Below, in pieces: positions 34,550-43,799 of a stretch of 64,000 nucleotides of DNA (the stretch's first letter is position 1; every line of letters starts with the position of its first letter). The notes beneath the pieces are model-generated. The model saw nothing but the letters and a program-made list of their open reading frames with translations, ran no database searches and was not told the origin of the DNA. Where the stretch lies: the NCBI RefSeq assembly GCF_000008765.1, contig NC_003030.1:1584001-1648000 (forward strand), in the 5' to 3' direction. This DNA comes from Clostridium acetobutylicum ATCC 824. GTDB taxonomy: Bacteria > Bacillota > Clostridia > Clostridiales > Clostridiaceae. The position numbers were made by a program, and so were the translations under genes.

Positions 34550-35317
34550 ATGAAAGTATATGAATTTGGAAAAAAAGAAAATCCAGCTATTATGCTATTG
34601 CCCGGAACTTGCTGTCATTGGAAAAATAATTTTTCTAATGTAATAGATTTATTAATTGAAGATTTTTTTGTTGTTTGTGTATCATATGATGGCTTTGATG
34701 AAACAGAAAAATCAGAATTTCAGGACATGGTCACTGAGGTAAGAAAAATTGAAAATTATATTAATGAGAGATTTCAAGGGAAGATACATGCAGTGTATGG
34801 TTGTTCTTTGGGTGGATCTTTTGTAGGACTAATGGTACAGAGAAAGAAAATTTACATGAAACATGGAATTTTGGGAAGCTCAGATTTAGATCAGGCTACA
34901 AAACCAATGGCTTTATTACAAACGAAAGTTATGGTTCCCATTTTATATAGCATGTTACATAAAGGTAAGGTCCCCAAATTTATTGCAAAACAGATGTTAA
35001 AGAAAGGTGGAGAAAAATATACTAAGAATGCACTTTATATGATGGGGATAAATGGCGTTAGTATGTCCTTTGTTAGTAAAAGAAGTATAAGAAATCAGTT
35101 TTATACTGATCTGGTGACAAGATTAGAAAATAATATTCAATCACCAGAAACAACAATTCATTGCTTTTATGCTTCAAGGATGGGAGAAGAATATAAAAGC
35201 AGATATAAAAAGCATTTTATGACGCCACATATTGTAGAGCATGATTTATTACATGAAGAACTTCTCCTATGCACACCAAAGGAATGGGCTGAGGTTGTCA
35301 AGGATTGTGTATTATAA
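34550..35317 (+). CDS. Alpha/beta-hydrolase family protein
   Basis: The 255-residue protein has an alpha/beta-hydrolase fold with ENPAIMLLPGTCCHWKN, nucleophile elbow YGCSLGGSFVG and a late His in EHDLLHEELL. I chose ATG 34550 (MKVYEFGKK) because GGGAAGGTGA lies 6 bp upstream; an ATG at 34520 has no site. It resembles the hydrolase at 14349 in size and motifs. Substrate unknown. A PanE-like gene follows 61 bp downstream. Confidence 0.8.
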   Translation: MKVYEFGKKENPAIMLLPGTCCHWKNNFSNVIDLLIEDFFVVCVSYDGFDETEKSEFQDMVTEVRKIENYINERFQGKIHAVYGCSLGGSFVGLMVQRKKIYMKHGILGSSDLDQATKPMALLQTKVMVPILYSMLHKGKVPKFIAKQMLKKGGEKYTKNALYMMGINGVSMSFVSKRSIRNQFYTDLVTRLENNIQSPETTIHCFYASRMGEEYKSRYKKHFMTPHIVEHDLLHEELLLCTPKEWAEVVKDCVL

Positions 35318-35378
35318 ATAAGAGCTGTGTAATATTTAGAGTTCAATCTTAAAAAATATTTGCTAAGGAGGAAGTACT

Positions 35379-36338
35379 ATGAAAATATTAATATACGGAG
35401 CAGGGGTTTTAGGTTCTTATGCTGCTTATGAGTTAAAAAGAGTAGGTCATGAGGTTACTATTTTAGCTAGATCAAGTAGATATGAAGAATTAAAAGAAAA
35501 AGGATTAGTAATTAGACATTGGTTTCAAAGAAAAACAACAAAAAATAAAATAAATGTAGTGAAAGAGTTACTGCCAGAGGAATATTATGATGCTGTTTTT
35601 ATAGTTATGCAGAGCTCACAAACTAATGCTATATTACCAGTTATTACGGCAAATGTTAAGTGTCCTTTATTTGTGTTTGTTGGTAATCAAGATAAAGCAA
35701 AAGATATAAGTGAGAAAATTAAAAGTACATCTAAAAGCAATCCAAGAGTGCTTTTTGGATTTTTTAGTATTGGTGGAAGGAGAGAAGGTGGCAAGGTAAT
35801 TAGTGTACATACTAAGCATCCTGATTTTGATATTGGAGATTTAGAGGGGAGGGATGATTATAAAATTATTATAGAAAAAATATTTAAGGAAACAAGCTTT
35901 AAATTGCATTATCATGTAAATATGGATGATTTTTTTAAGACTCATATTGTAGTTATTATGCCGCTTGCATATTTAGCTTATATGTCAAATTGTGATTTGA
36001 GAAAAATAGCTTGGAATAGGAAAGCACTAAATGCAGTTATCGATGCTATGATTGAGGGGCATGAGGTATTAATTAAATTGGGACACAAGGTTGATCCTGA
36101 GAGTAGTGAAAGGTTATTAAGAAATCATAGAAAAGTAGCTTATTTGGGGTTAAAGGTATGTGCAATGACACCTCTTGGTAAATTAGGAATAAGTGATCAT
36201 TGTAAATCAGGTTGGAGGGAAATGGAATACTTGGACAAGAGACTATTGGAATGGGCTAAAAAATCAAATTTAGAAACACCGAATATAAATAAGCTTAGAG
36301 AACACTTAATTAAGTACGTACATAAGAAAGTTATATAA
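35379..36338 (+). CDS. Ketopantoate reductase (ApbA/PanE)-family NADP-dependent reductase
   Basis: The 319-residue protein starts KILIYGAGVLGSYAAYELKRVGHEVTILARSS (GxGxxGS dinucleotide-binding motif, read in parts), then has VFIVMQSSQT and a helical C-terminal domain. The fold is that of ketopantoate reductase, but the conserved catalytic Lys/Glu pattern is weak, so it is probably one of the many PanE paralogues of unknown substrate. AAGGAGGAAG precedes ATG. It may be in an operon with the hydrolase before it. Confidence 0.8.
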   Translation: MKILIYGAGVLGSYAAYELKRVGHEVTILARSSRYEELKEKGLVIRHWFQRKTTKNKINVVKELLPEEYYDAVFIVMQSSQTNAILPVITANVKCPLFVFVGNQDKAKDISEKIKSTSKSNPRVLFGFFSIGGRREGGKVISVHTKHPDFDIGDLEGRDDYKIIIEKIFKETSFKLHYHVNMDDFFKTHIVVIMPLAYLAYMSNCDLRKIAWNRKALNAVIDAMIEGHEVLIKLGHKVDPESSERLLRNHRKVAYLGLKVCAMTPLGKLGISDHCKSGWREMEYLDKRLLEWAKKSNLETPNINKLREHLIKYVHKKVI

Positions 36339-36342
36339 AAAA

Positions 36343-36367
36343 CAGAGGGATTAAGAACCTCTGCTTT
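36343..36367. terminator. Bidirectional terminator between convergent genes
   Basis: The stem CAGAGG / CCTCTG has A-rich and T-rich flanks on both sides, serving the PanE-like gene and the permease gene. Confidence 0.65.
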
Positions 36368-36375
36368 TATTTATA

Positions 36376-37743
36376 CTAATTTTTCTTTTTAGATTTAGAT
36401 ATAAAGTAGATAATTCCAAGAACTATAAACCATACAGGTGTTACAAATAAAGCTACTCGGGTTTCGCTATTGAGAGCTAAAGTAACTATAACAAAAGCGA
36501 AAAATGCTAAAATTATGTAGTTAGCTATTGGATAAAGTGGCATTTTAAAATTATTTTTAGAAGCAAGCTCTGGATTAGCCTTGCGATATTTAATATGGCA
36601 TATAACTATTATTGCCCAAATGAAGATAAAGCAGAACGTTGATATGCTAGTAATTAGTACAAATACACCTTCTGGCATAATATAGTTAAGAATAACTGCA
36701 ATAAGGATTACGGCTGCAGAAAATATTGTAGCATTAGAAGGTATTTTGTGAGAAGTTAATTTCTTCATTGATTCAGGTGCATTATTTTCATTAGCAAGAG
36801 AGAAAACCATACGGCTTGTGCTGAATATACCACTATTACAAGCAGATGCAGCTGAGGTTAGTACAACAAAATTTACAATAGTTGCCGCTGCTGCTACTCC
36901 AACTGCAGCAAATACTTGAACAAATGGACTTTTATCTGGATTAATTGAATTCCATGGATAAATGCTCATTATAACAGCAAGTGCTCCTATATAGAAAATA
37001 ATGATTCTAACTGGAATATTATTAATAGCTTTTGGAATAACATGTTCTGGATCTTCAGTTTCACCAGCAGTTAAGCCAACTAATTCTATTCCGGTAAAGG
37101 CAAATACCACCATTTGGAAAGAAAGAATAAAACCATTTGATCCATTTGGAAACCAGCCGCCATGCTTCCAAAGATTTGTAAAGCTAGCAGCGCCAGCACT
37201 TGTGGAAAAACCTTTAATGATCATAAAAATACCAACTATAATTAGTGCTAAAATTGCAACAACTTTAATTAAAGCAAACCAAAATTCCATTTCACCAAAT
37301 AATCTTACTGCGGTAAGGTTCATAATTAATAAAATTAACAGTATTACAAGGCTTGGAACCCATCTAGGCAGACTTGGAATCCAGTATTGTACATAAAGCC
37401 CGGTGGCAGTTACATCAGCCATAGCAAGTGAAATCCAGCAGAACCAGTATGTCCAACCAGTAATGAAGGCTGCTCCGTTTCCTAAATAATCTTGTACAAA
37501 GTCTACAAATGAGTGATAGTTTAAATTAGAAACTAATAATTCCCCAAGAGCACGCATAACTAAAAAACAAATTGCTCCTGTTATCATGTAAGCAAATAAA
37601 ATAGATGGACCAGCTAAGTGAATAGACCTGCCAGAACCGAGAAATAATCCAGTTCCAATTGCACCTCCTATAGCAAGCAGCTGAACATGACGATTTTTTA
37701 GACCTCTTGATAAATTTTGATTTTTTGATTTTGTTTGATCCAT
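36376..37743 (-). CDS. APC-family amino acid permease under a glycine riboswitch
   Basis: The 455-residue protein has 12 hydrophobic segments with the amino-acid/proton symporter signatures AIGGAIGTGLFLGSGRSIHLAGPS (read in parts), FAFTGIELVGLTAGETEDPEHVIPKAI and FSTSRMVFSLANENNAP. It is close in type to CycA/AnsP/GabP-like permeases. I chose the ATG at 37743 (MDQTKSKNQ) because GGAGGGA lies 5 bp upstream on the minus strand. A tandem glycine riboswitch in its leader points to glycine, or glycine with alanine/serine, as substrate; that is inference from the RNA. Confidence 0.88.
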   Translation of the reverse strand: MDQTKSKNQNLSRGLKNRHVQLLAIGGAIGTGLFLGSGRSIHLAGPSILFAYMITGAICFLVMRALGELLVSNLNYHSFVDFVQDYLGNGAAFITGWTYWFCWISLAMADVTATGLYVQYWIPSLPRWVPSLVILLILLIMNLTAVRLFGEMEFWFALIKVVAILALIIVGIFMIIKGFSTSAGAASFTNLWKHGGWFPNGSNGFILSFQMVVFAFTGIELVGLTAGETEDPEHVIPKAINNIPVRIIIFYIGALAVIMSIYPWNSINPDKSPFVQVFAAVGVAAAATIVNFVVLTSAASACNSGIFSTSRMVFSLANENNAPESMKKLTSHKIPSNATIFSAAVILIAVILNYIMPEGVFVLITSISTFCFIFIWAIIVICHIKYRKANPELASKNNFKMPLYPIANYIILAFFAFVIVTLALNSETRVALFVTPVWFIVLGIIYFISKSKKKN

Positions 37744-37888
37744 TTTATCCCTCCATCTTAGTCGAGAGGCATGTATCAAAAATGCCTTCTTCGCTATAAA
37801 TATTTTATGATTGGAGACACAAATGGGAATAGATAAGATATGAATTGAAGTAATTTATCATATTACTTGTGTAAGATATTTTATCTGT
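37744..37888 (-). promoter_or_regulatory. Expression platform between glycine aptamers and permease start
   Basis: About 145 nt of leader RNA contain several competing hairpins, including AGATAAAATAT / ATATCTTATCT and AAGTAAT / ATTACTT. No stem is followed by a clear T run, so control may act on translation or by an imperfect terminator. Confidence 0.4.
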
Positions 37889-38063
37889 CCCCTGTCCTTT
37901 TACCTGAGAGTTTCGCTTTTTTTATGCTTTCTCCTTCGGTGCTCTTTAAGAGTCTCTCCAAGGGTTCATCCAATAGCGGTCATCTCTAATTAAATAGATA
38001 CCTGAAAGATTTACTTCTTCGGTGTATGGCAAAAGCCAAAGCTCTCCCGCTAACTTCATCTGA
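37889..38063 (-). ncRNA. Tandem glycine riboswitch (two aptamers)
   Basis: Read on the minus strand, the first aptamer has GCGGGAGAGC, CACCGAAGAAGTAAATC and TTTCAGGTA. The second has TTGGAGAGACTC, GAGCACCGAAGGAGAAAGC and AAACTCTCAGGTAAAAGGACAG. The paired GGAGAG ... CACCGA(A/G)G ... TCAGGTA blocks in tandem are the signature of the cooperative glycine riboswitch. It lies directly upstream of an amino acid permease gene. Clostridial glycine riboswitches more often control gcv genes, so permease control is a useful substrate clue. Confidence 0.93.
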
Positions 38064-38263
38064 ACAATTAAATTTTACTGTTATATATTAATATATATTT
38101 AAAGAAAAAGCAACAATTTTTTCAGTTTGTTAAGAAAAAAGTATAAAAATGAGTTTTGTGTCATTATTGAAATTCTGTTCATATAAAGTTGTTATATATG
38201 GCTATAGGCAAAATCAATCCTATTATAATAATTACCAGGTTGCGTATTTTTAAACTATTAATA

Positions 38264-38312
38264 AAAAAATGCTGTACTAGTAAATTTTTAAATTATTAGT
38301 ACTGCATTTTTT
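38264..38312. terminator. Bidirectional hairpin
   Basis: The stem AAAAAATGCTGTACTA / TAGTACTGCATTTTTT (one T-T mismatch) lies between divergent transcription units. It may end a short unannotated transcript. The rest of 38064-38457 shows no gene. Confidence 0.6.
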
Positions 38313-38457
38313 ATATATACTTTTTTAGAACAATAAGAGAAGAAAAGTTTAAAGTTAAAACTTTTTAAGAAATAGTTTTATTTAGAGGTCCTTTGTAATA
38401 TAAATTCATATTAAGTACACAATATATTGTAGGAGAAGAAATGAAGAGGAGATTGTT

Positions 38458-39114
38458 TTGAATAGTGATATTAAATTGCAGATTATAGATTATTTCAATA
38501 AGAATATGGGTACGTATCTTGCATCAGTTAGAGGCCATATAAAAATTAGTTTATTGGCACTTATGGTATCCATTGTCATTGGAGTACCTTTGGGATACGC
38601 TTGTGTAAAATACAGAAGATATGAGAATGCTATCTTAATAATTTTTCAATCACTTAGGATAGTTCCAAGTTTGGCAATCTTAATACTTTTAATTCCTATA
38701 ATGGGGATAGGTCTTAGGCCTGCAATGACAGCATTAGTGTTATTGTCTATTCCACCTATTTTAATGAATACAGCATCTGGTCTCGAAGAAACGCCTGCCT
38801 TTATGCTTGAGACAGCTTATGGAATGGGTATGACTGAAAAGCAGGTATTACTAAAGGTTAAATTTCCTTTAGCTATGCCTATGATTTTAACGGGAATTAA
38901 AACAGCTATGATTGAAATTGTTGCAAGTGCTACTTTATCCTCTAAAATAGGTGCAGGAGGACTTGGAGACATTATTTTTACAGGGTTAGCCCTTAATAGA
39001 ACAGATTTAATTTTAATTGGTGGTATTTCTGTTGCGGCGTTATCTATTATAGCAGGAGTACTGCTTAATTTCATTGATAGAGCTTTGCTCAAATACAAAT
39101 ATATAAGAAAGTAG
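38458..39114 (+). CDS. Osmoprotectant ABC transporter permease (OpuBB/OpuCB type)
   Basis: The 218-residue membrane protein has about five helices and the ProW-like permease loop EETPAFMLETAYGMGMTEKQVLLKVKFPLAMPMI (EAA motif, read in parts). It is one of two permeases of a betaine/choline/carnitine importer. I chose TTG 38458 because AGAGGAGA lies 6 bp upstream. The binding-protein gene follows after 10 bp. Confidence 0.88.
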   Translation: MNSDIKLQIIDYFNKNMGTYLASVRGHIKISLLALMVSIVIGVPLGYACVKYRRYENAILIIFQSLRIVPSLAILILLIPIMGIGLRPAMTALVLLSIPPILMNTASGLEETPAFMLETAYGMGMTEKQVLLKVKFPLAMPMILTGIKTAMIEIVASATLSSKIGAGGLGDIIFTGLALNRTDLILIGGISVAALSIIAGVLLNFIDRALLKYKYIRK

Positions 39115-39124
39115 GAATGTAGAA

Positions 39125-40036
39125 ATGAAAAAAAGCATTAAGCGAATAATGGTAACAGCTTTGGCTATAGTGTTTGCAGTATCTTTAACAGCTTGTGCAG
39201 GTAAAACAACTAAAAGTGGTGAAGATAAAAGTGGAACGATTCGCGTTGGATCAAAAGACTTTACCGAAAATTTAATTATTGGAGAGGTGTATACTTTAGC
39301 ATTAAAAAATGCTGGCTATAGGGTTGAAAGGGTATCAAATATAGCTGGATCAGTAATTCATACCTCCATTGTAAATAATCAAATTGATTTATATCCAGAG
39401 TATACAGGTACAGGTCTATTGTCTGTACTTAAGAAAAAACCGTTGACAGATCCAGAAAAAGTTTATAATACAGTAAAAAATGACTATAAAAAACAATTTA
39501 AAATTACGTGGCTAAATTATTCGAAAGCTAATGATGGTCAGGGGCTTGTTATTAGAACTGATATAGCAAAAAAGCTTGGAATTACAACAATATCGGATTT
39601 GCAGAAGCATGCAAGTGAGCTTAGGTTTGCATCTCAAGGTGAGTTTGACCAGAGAGAAGATGGAATTCCAGCTTTGACTAAGGTATATGGTGAATTTAAA
39701 TGGAAGTCGTCAAAAATATATGATAATGCATTAAAATATCAGGTGCTAAAAAATAATGAAGCAGATGTTGCGCCAGCTTACACTACAGAAGGGCAGCTAG
39801 TGAATACAAAGGAATTTACATTACTAAAAGACGATAAGCAAGTATGGCCACCTTATAATATAGCTCCTGTTGTTCGTGATAATGTTTTAAAGGCACATCC
39901 TGATATTGCAAACATTTTAAATAAGATAAGTTCTAAGCTAGATACTAAGACAGTTACTAAATTAAATTCGAGGGTTGATGTTAATAAAGAAGACTATGCA
40001 AAGGTAGCTAGAGAGTTTTATAACTCAATTAAGTAG
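39125..40036 (+). CDS. Osmoprotectant-binding lipoprotein (OpuBC/OpuCC type)
   Basis: The signal peptide ends in a lipobox LTAC (Cys24), so it is anchored to the outer face of the membrane. The OpuAC-like domain has TIRVGSKDFTENLIIGE, QIDLYPEYTGTGL and GQGLVIRTDIAKKLGI, matching choline/betaine-binding proteins. The aromatic cage residues can be sought in these segments, but the exact ligand cannot be told by eye. It is the second gene of a four-gene operon. Confidence 0.9.
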   Translation: MKKSIKRIMVTALAIVFAVSLTACAGKTTKSGEDKSGTIRVGSKDFTENLIIGEVYTLALKNAGYRVERVSNIAGSVIHTSIVNNQIDLYPEYTGTGLLSVLKKKPLTDPEKVYNTVKNDYKKQFKITWLNYSKANDGQGLVIRTDIAKKLGITTISDLQKHASELRFASQGEFDQREDGIPALTKVYGEFKWKSSKIYDNALKYQVLKNNEADVAPAYTTEGQLVNTKEFTLLKDDKQVWPPYNIAPVVRDNVLKAHPDIANILNKISSKLDTKTVTKLNSRVDVNKEDYAKVAREFYNSIK

Positions 40037-40061
40037 TTTAATTAGAGGAGGATAACATGTC

Positions 40062-40826
40062 TTGAAGGCTATAGAGTTCATTAATGTAAGTAAAAAATTT
40101 AGCAATGCAAAATACAAGGCGGTAGACAATGTTGATTTGACTATAGAGGAGGGAGAGTTTATTACCATACTAGGCTCTTCAGGTAGTGGAAAAACTACGT
40201 TACTAAAAATGATTAATCGACTATATGAACCGGATAAAGGAAGTATTGTTCTCTTCAATGAGGATATTAAGAAGATTGATGTAGTTAAGCTTAGAAGAAG
40301 TATAGGATATGTAATTCAGCAGGTAGGGTTATTTCCGCATATGACAATAGCGAATAATATTGCAACGGTACCTAAATTGCTAAAATGGGATAAAAGAGAA
40401 ATTGAAAAAAGAATAGATGAATTATTGCACCTTGTTGGATTAGAACCTAATGAATTTAAGAAAAGGTATCCGTCACAGCTATCAGGCGGTCAGCAGCAAA
40501 GGATTGGTCTTGCTAGGGCCTTAGCAGTTGATCCAAAGATAATGCTCTTAGATGAGCCCTTTGGAGCTATTGATGCAATAAATAGAATGAAACTTCAAGA
40601 TGAACTTTTGCATATTCATGGTGGATTAAAAAAGACATTTATATTTGTTACCCACGATATTAACGAGGCTTTTAAACTTGGCAGTAGAGTAATTATTATG
40701 GATAAGGGGAGAATATGCCAGTTTGATACACCAAGAAATATTGTTAAAAATCCAGCAGATGAATTTGTATCATCATTAATCTCATCATCACGAAATCAAG
40801 AACGCCTTTGGGAGGAATTAGGGTGA
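40062..40826 (+). CDS. Osmoprotectant ABC transporter ATP-binding protein (OpuBA/OpuCA type)
   Basis: The 254-residue ATPase has Walker A GSSGSGKTT, Q-loop QQVGLFPHMT, signature LSGGQQQRIGLARAL, Walker B IMLLDEPFGAID and an H-loop FVTHD. CBS domains found at the C-terminus of OpuCA/OpuAA (length about 380) are missing, so ionic-strength sensing by CBS is absent. I chose TTG 40062; an ATG six bases upstream is nearer to the AGGAGG site but is followed at once by TGA, which may lower translation. Confidence 0.9.
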   Translation: MKAIEFINVSKKFSNAKYKAVDNVDLTIEEGEFITILGSSGSGKTTLLKMINRLYEPDKGSIVLFNEDIKKIDVVKLRRSIGYVIQQVGLFPHMTIANNIATVPKLLKWDKREIEKRIDELLHLVGLEPNEFKKRYPSQLSGGQQQRIGLARALAVDPKIMLLDEPFGAIDAINRMKLQDELLHIHGGLKKTFIFVTHDINEAFKLGSRVIIMDKGRICQFDTPRNIVKNPADEFVSSLISSSRNQERLWEELG

Positions 40827-41431
40827 TAGAATATGTAGTGGATTATTGGGATAAGTTAGGTTGGGCCCTTATTGAACACTTAGAGATAGTGATTATTACG
40901 CTTTTGATTTCAATTTTTATAGCATCAATATTGACCATAATTGCTATATATTCGAGAATATTATCGGAAATATTAATACACGTATTTTCAGTTGTTTATT
41001 CCATACCAAGCTTAGCGCTTTTTGCTATGTTAATTCCTGTGAGTGGACTTGGAAAGGGTACAGCTATAATAGTTCTGATAGCCTATAATCAATATTTGTT
41101 GCTTCGAAACTTTATCGCAGGTTTAAATGAAGTGGAACCTTCTATTATTGAAGCAGCAACTGGTATGGGAATGACTAACATGCAAATACTATTTAAAATA
41201 AGGTTACCATTATCTAAAAAGGCACTTTTTACGGGTGTTCGTTTGTCAGTAGTTTCAACTATAGGAATTGCAACTATAGCTGCGTTTATTAATGCAGGTG
41301 GTATTGGCAGTGTACTATCAGATGGACTTCGTACAATGAACGTATACGAGATTGTTTGGGGAAGCATATTAGCAGCAAGCTTAGCGATAGGTGTAAATGC
41401 AATTCTTAGCAAGATGGAAAAAATAATATAG
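40823..41431 (+). CDS. Osmoprotectant ABC transporter permease (OpuBD/OpuCD type)
   Basis: The second permease of the importer has 202 residues, about five helices, and the EAA loop EVEPSIIEAATGMGMTNMQILFKIRLPLSKK (read in parts). GTG 40823 overlaps the ATPase stop (GTGA) and lies 5 bp after GGGAGGAA. Operon order permease, binding protein, ATPase, permease differs from the usual ATPase-first order of opuC. Confidence 0.88.
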   Translation: MIEYVVDYWDKLGWALIEHLEIVIITLLISIFIASILTIIAIYSRILSEILIHVFSVVYSIPSLALFAMLIPVSGLGKGTAIIVLIAYNQYLLLRNFIAGLNEVEPSIIEAATGMGMTNMQILFKIRLPLSKKALFTGVRLSVVSTIGIATIAAFINAGGIGSVLSDGLRTMNVYEIVWGSILAASLAIGVNAILSKMEKII

Positions 41432-41459
41432 AGAATAGTGTTACTTTGTCTACACTTTG

Positions 41460-41481
41460 AGGGCAGCTTGGGCTGCTCTCA
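41460..41481 (+). terminator. Hairpin after the osmoprotectant operon
   Basis: The stem GAGGGCAGC / GCTGCTCTC (one mismatch) with a TTGG loop is followed by ATTTG, a weak T tail. Confidence 0.55.
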
Positions 41482-41532
41482 TTTGTAATTAAAACAACAT
41501 TGGGTAGCATAATATCACTTCCTCTATTTAAT

Positions 41533-41547
41533 TGATAATTATTATCA
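41533..41547 (+). promoter_or_regulatory. Fur-type box upstream of the S4 paralogue
   Basis: TGATAATTATTATCA is an exact match to the 7-1-7 Fur box consensus TGATAAT-N-ATTATCA of Bacillus. It overlaps a possible -35 (TTGATA, 41532-41537) with TATAGT 15 bp further on. The S4-like gene starts 174 bp downstream. PerR and Zur boxes differ at the outer positions, so Fur is the best guess. Confidence 0.6.
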
Positions 41548-41721
41548 TATGTTATAGTACTATATTTTGTTTTAGCGAGCTTAAGTGAGTGTAATCACAT
41601 TTTATATTCGCAAATGAAAAATATTCTCATTTACAATTTTGCATTATTGTGTTATTATTTTCTCACGGCTACTGGCGCCAAATTATTACCGCATATACTA
41701 TAAAAAAGTAGGAGGAATAAT

Positions 41722-42300
41722 ATGGCAAGGTTTATGGGACCTAGATTTAAATTAGCAAGACATTTGGGGGTTAATGTTTTTGGACACCCTAAGGCATTAA
41801 ACAGAGGTGTAAAACAACACAAACTTTCGGAGTATGGTGAACAGCTGTTGGAAAAGCAAAAGCTGAGGGCTTACTACGGGGTTTTAGAAAAGCAATTTAA
41901 AAAAATTGTATTTAATGCATTAAAATCAAAAGAAAAGTCTGAAGATATTTTGGTGCAGAGTCTTGAAAGAAGGTTGGACAATCTAGTTTATAGATTGGGA
42001 TTTGGTTCAACTTTGAGAGAGGCAAGACAAATGGTGAGTCATGGACATATTCTTGTAAACGGACAAAAGGTAGACATACCATCCTACAAGGTAAATATAG
42101 GGGATGAAGTATCACTAAGAAGTAAGTCCAGAAAGATTCAAACTTATGCATCTAATTTTACTACAATAATTCCAGCTGTAACTTATATTGAAAAAGATAC
42201 TGAAAGTTTTTCAGGTAGATTAATTAGGCTTCCAAAGTCTGTGGAAGTACCTGTTATGGTGAAATACTCCAAGGTTTTGGAGTTCTATTCTAAAAATTAA
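41722..42300 (+). CDS. rpsD: Cysteine-free ribosomal protein S4 paralogue
   Basis: The 192-residue protein has the S4 N-terminal domain and the S4 RNA-binding domain (RRLDNLVYRLGFGSTLREARQMVSHGHILVNGQKVDIPS, read in parts). The usual clostridial S4 has a four-Cys zinc knuckle near its N-terminus; here the equivalent segment (MARFMGPRFKLARHLG) and the whole protein contain no Cys. It stands alone, outside a ribosomal protein operon, with a Fur-type box upstream. It may replace the zinc-containing S4 when metal is short. AGGAGGAATAAT precedes ATG. Confidence 0.9.
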   Translation: MARFMGPRFKLARHLGVNVFGHPKALNRGVKQHKLSEYGEQLLEKQKLRAYYGVLEKQFKKIVFNALKSKEKSEDILVQSLERRLDNLVYRLGFGSTLREARQMVSHGHILVNGQKVDIPSYKVNIGDEVSLRSKSRKIQTYASNFTTIIPAVTYIEKDTESFSGRLIRLPKSVEVPVMVKYSKVLEFYSKN

Positions 42301-42303
42301 AGT

Positions 42304-42352
42304 GGGGACAGGTCACAATTCTTACTAAAAATTGTGATCTGTCCTCTTTTAT
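42304..42352 (+). terminator. Terminator of the S4 paralogue gene
   Basis: A 17-bp stem GGGGACAGGTCACAATT / AATTGTGATCTGTCCTC (two wobbles) is followed by TTTT. Confidence 0.88.
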
Positions 42353-42355
42353 ATA

Positions 42356-42398
42356 CGAAAAAAGCTGTTACAAAACTTTTTTTTAGTTTTGCAACAGC
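42356..42398 (-). terminator. Terminator of ilvE
   Basis: On the minus strand the stem GCTGTTGCAAAACT / AGTTTTGTAACAGC is followed by TTTTTT. Confidence 0.85.
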
Positions 42399-42418
42399 CC
42401 ATTCCTTTAAAATATTAT

Positions 42419-43444
42419 TTATTTGATTATTTTAAGCCATCCCTTAGGTGCTTCAATATGACCCATTTGAATACCTGTCAATGTATCACGTAATTTTTTA
42501 GTGATAGGTCCCATATCTGACATTCCGCTTGGAAAACAAATTTCTTTGCCATGATCTACTATCTTTCCTACTGGTGAGATAACAGCAGCTGTTCCACAAA
42601 GACCGCATTCTGCAAAATCTTTTACTTCATCAAGGTAAACAGTTCTCTCCTCAATTTCTAGTCCAAGGTAATCTTTTGCAACTGTCATTAAAGAACGACG
42701 TGTGATTGAAGGAAGAATAGTATTTGATTTCGGTGTAACAACCTTATTATCTTTAGTTACAAATAGGAAGTTAGCTCCACCAGTTTCTTCAACCTTTGTT
42801 CTAGTAGCTGCGTCTAAATACATATTTTCATCAAAGCCTTCTTCATGTGCAGTAACAATTGCATGAAGACTCATAGCATAATTAAGCCCAGCTTTGATGT
42901 GTCCAGTACCATTTGGAGCAGCACGATCAAAATCACTAACACGTAAAGTTAAAGGCTTAACTCCTCCTTTAAAGTATGGACCAACTGGTGTAGCAAATAC
43001 TCTGAATTGATATTCATCTGCTGGTTTAACTCCAATAACTGGTCCAGAAGCAAACATAAATGGACGAATATAAAGTGTAGCACCACTTCCATATGGAGGT
43101 ACCCATTCAGAATTTGCCTCTATAGTTTTTACAACAGCATCTACAAAGCTTTCCTTTGGAAATGCAGGCATTTCTAATCTTTTACATGAATCTTCCATAC
43201 GCTGTGCATTTAAGTCAGGACGGAAGGTAACAATATGTCCATCCTCAGTTGTGTAAGCTTTCATACCTTCAAAGCATGCTTGAGAGTATTGAAGTACACC
43301 TGCACATTCACTAATAGCAATGGTAGCATCTGAAACTAATGCACCATCATCCCATTTTCCATCTTTATAGTTAGATACGAATCTTTTATCTGTTTTAACG
43401 TATCCAAAGCCTAGATTAGCCCAATCTATATTTTTCTTTTCCAT
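42419..43444 (-). CDS. ilvE: Branched-chain amino acid aminotransferase
   Basis: The 341-residue class IV PLP enzyme moves the amino group between glutamate and Leu, Ile or Val. It has the large-type BCAT features: ACFEGMKAYTTEDG, FRPDLNAQRM, the PLP lysine region GTGHIKAGLNYA, YLDAATRTKVEETGGANFLF and TPKSNTILPSITRRSL. The length fits the family. On the minus strand AAAGGGTGTAAAATTA precedes ATG. The 340-bp region upstream (43445-43784) has no T-box motif or gene that I can see. Confidence 0.93.
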   Translation of the reverse strand: MEKKNIDWANLGFGYVKTDKRFVSNYKDGKWDDGALVSDATIAISECAGVLQYSQACFEGMKAYTTEDGHIVTFRPDLNAQRMEDSCKRLEMPAFPKESFVDAVVKTIEANSEWVPPYGSGATLYIRPFMFASGPVIGVKPADEYQFRVFATPVGPYFKGGVKPLTLRVSDFDRAAPNGTGHIKAGLNYAMSLHAIVTAHEEGFDENMYLDAATRTKVEETGGANFLFVTKDNKVVTPKSNTILPSITRRSLMTVAKDYLGLEIEERTVYLDEVKDFAECGLCGTAAVISPVGKIVDHGKEICFPSGMSDMGPITKKLRDTLTGIQMGHIEAPKGWLKIIK

Positions 43445-43799
43445 TAATTTTACACCCTTTCATGTATAATAATTGCTGATTTATACTCCATTAACCTTAT
43501 CAATAACAATATGTACTGAAGCTGAAGGTCAACCTCATGATGAGTAGATTAACGCTGTATACATCATCTTTTACTTTGCAAGCTGGAATATAAAAAAAGA
43601 AATTCATTACTATTTCTATTGTGTTTTATGAAAGTTGCTTGCCCCTAAAATTACTAATTGTATTAATCGCCCCCTTAATTTAATTTTATATTAAAAATGA
43701 AAATAATCAACGGTAATTTGTATAAAATATGCAGAATGTTATAATAAAATAAAGTTTATTACTAAAAAATTATAAATTTAATTAATGGGGGATGACATA

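Noticed and set aside
43445-43784. T-box leader for ilvE
   Set aside because: No GGTGG-type antiterminator motif or terminator was found on the minus strand.
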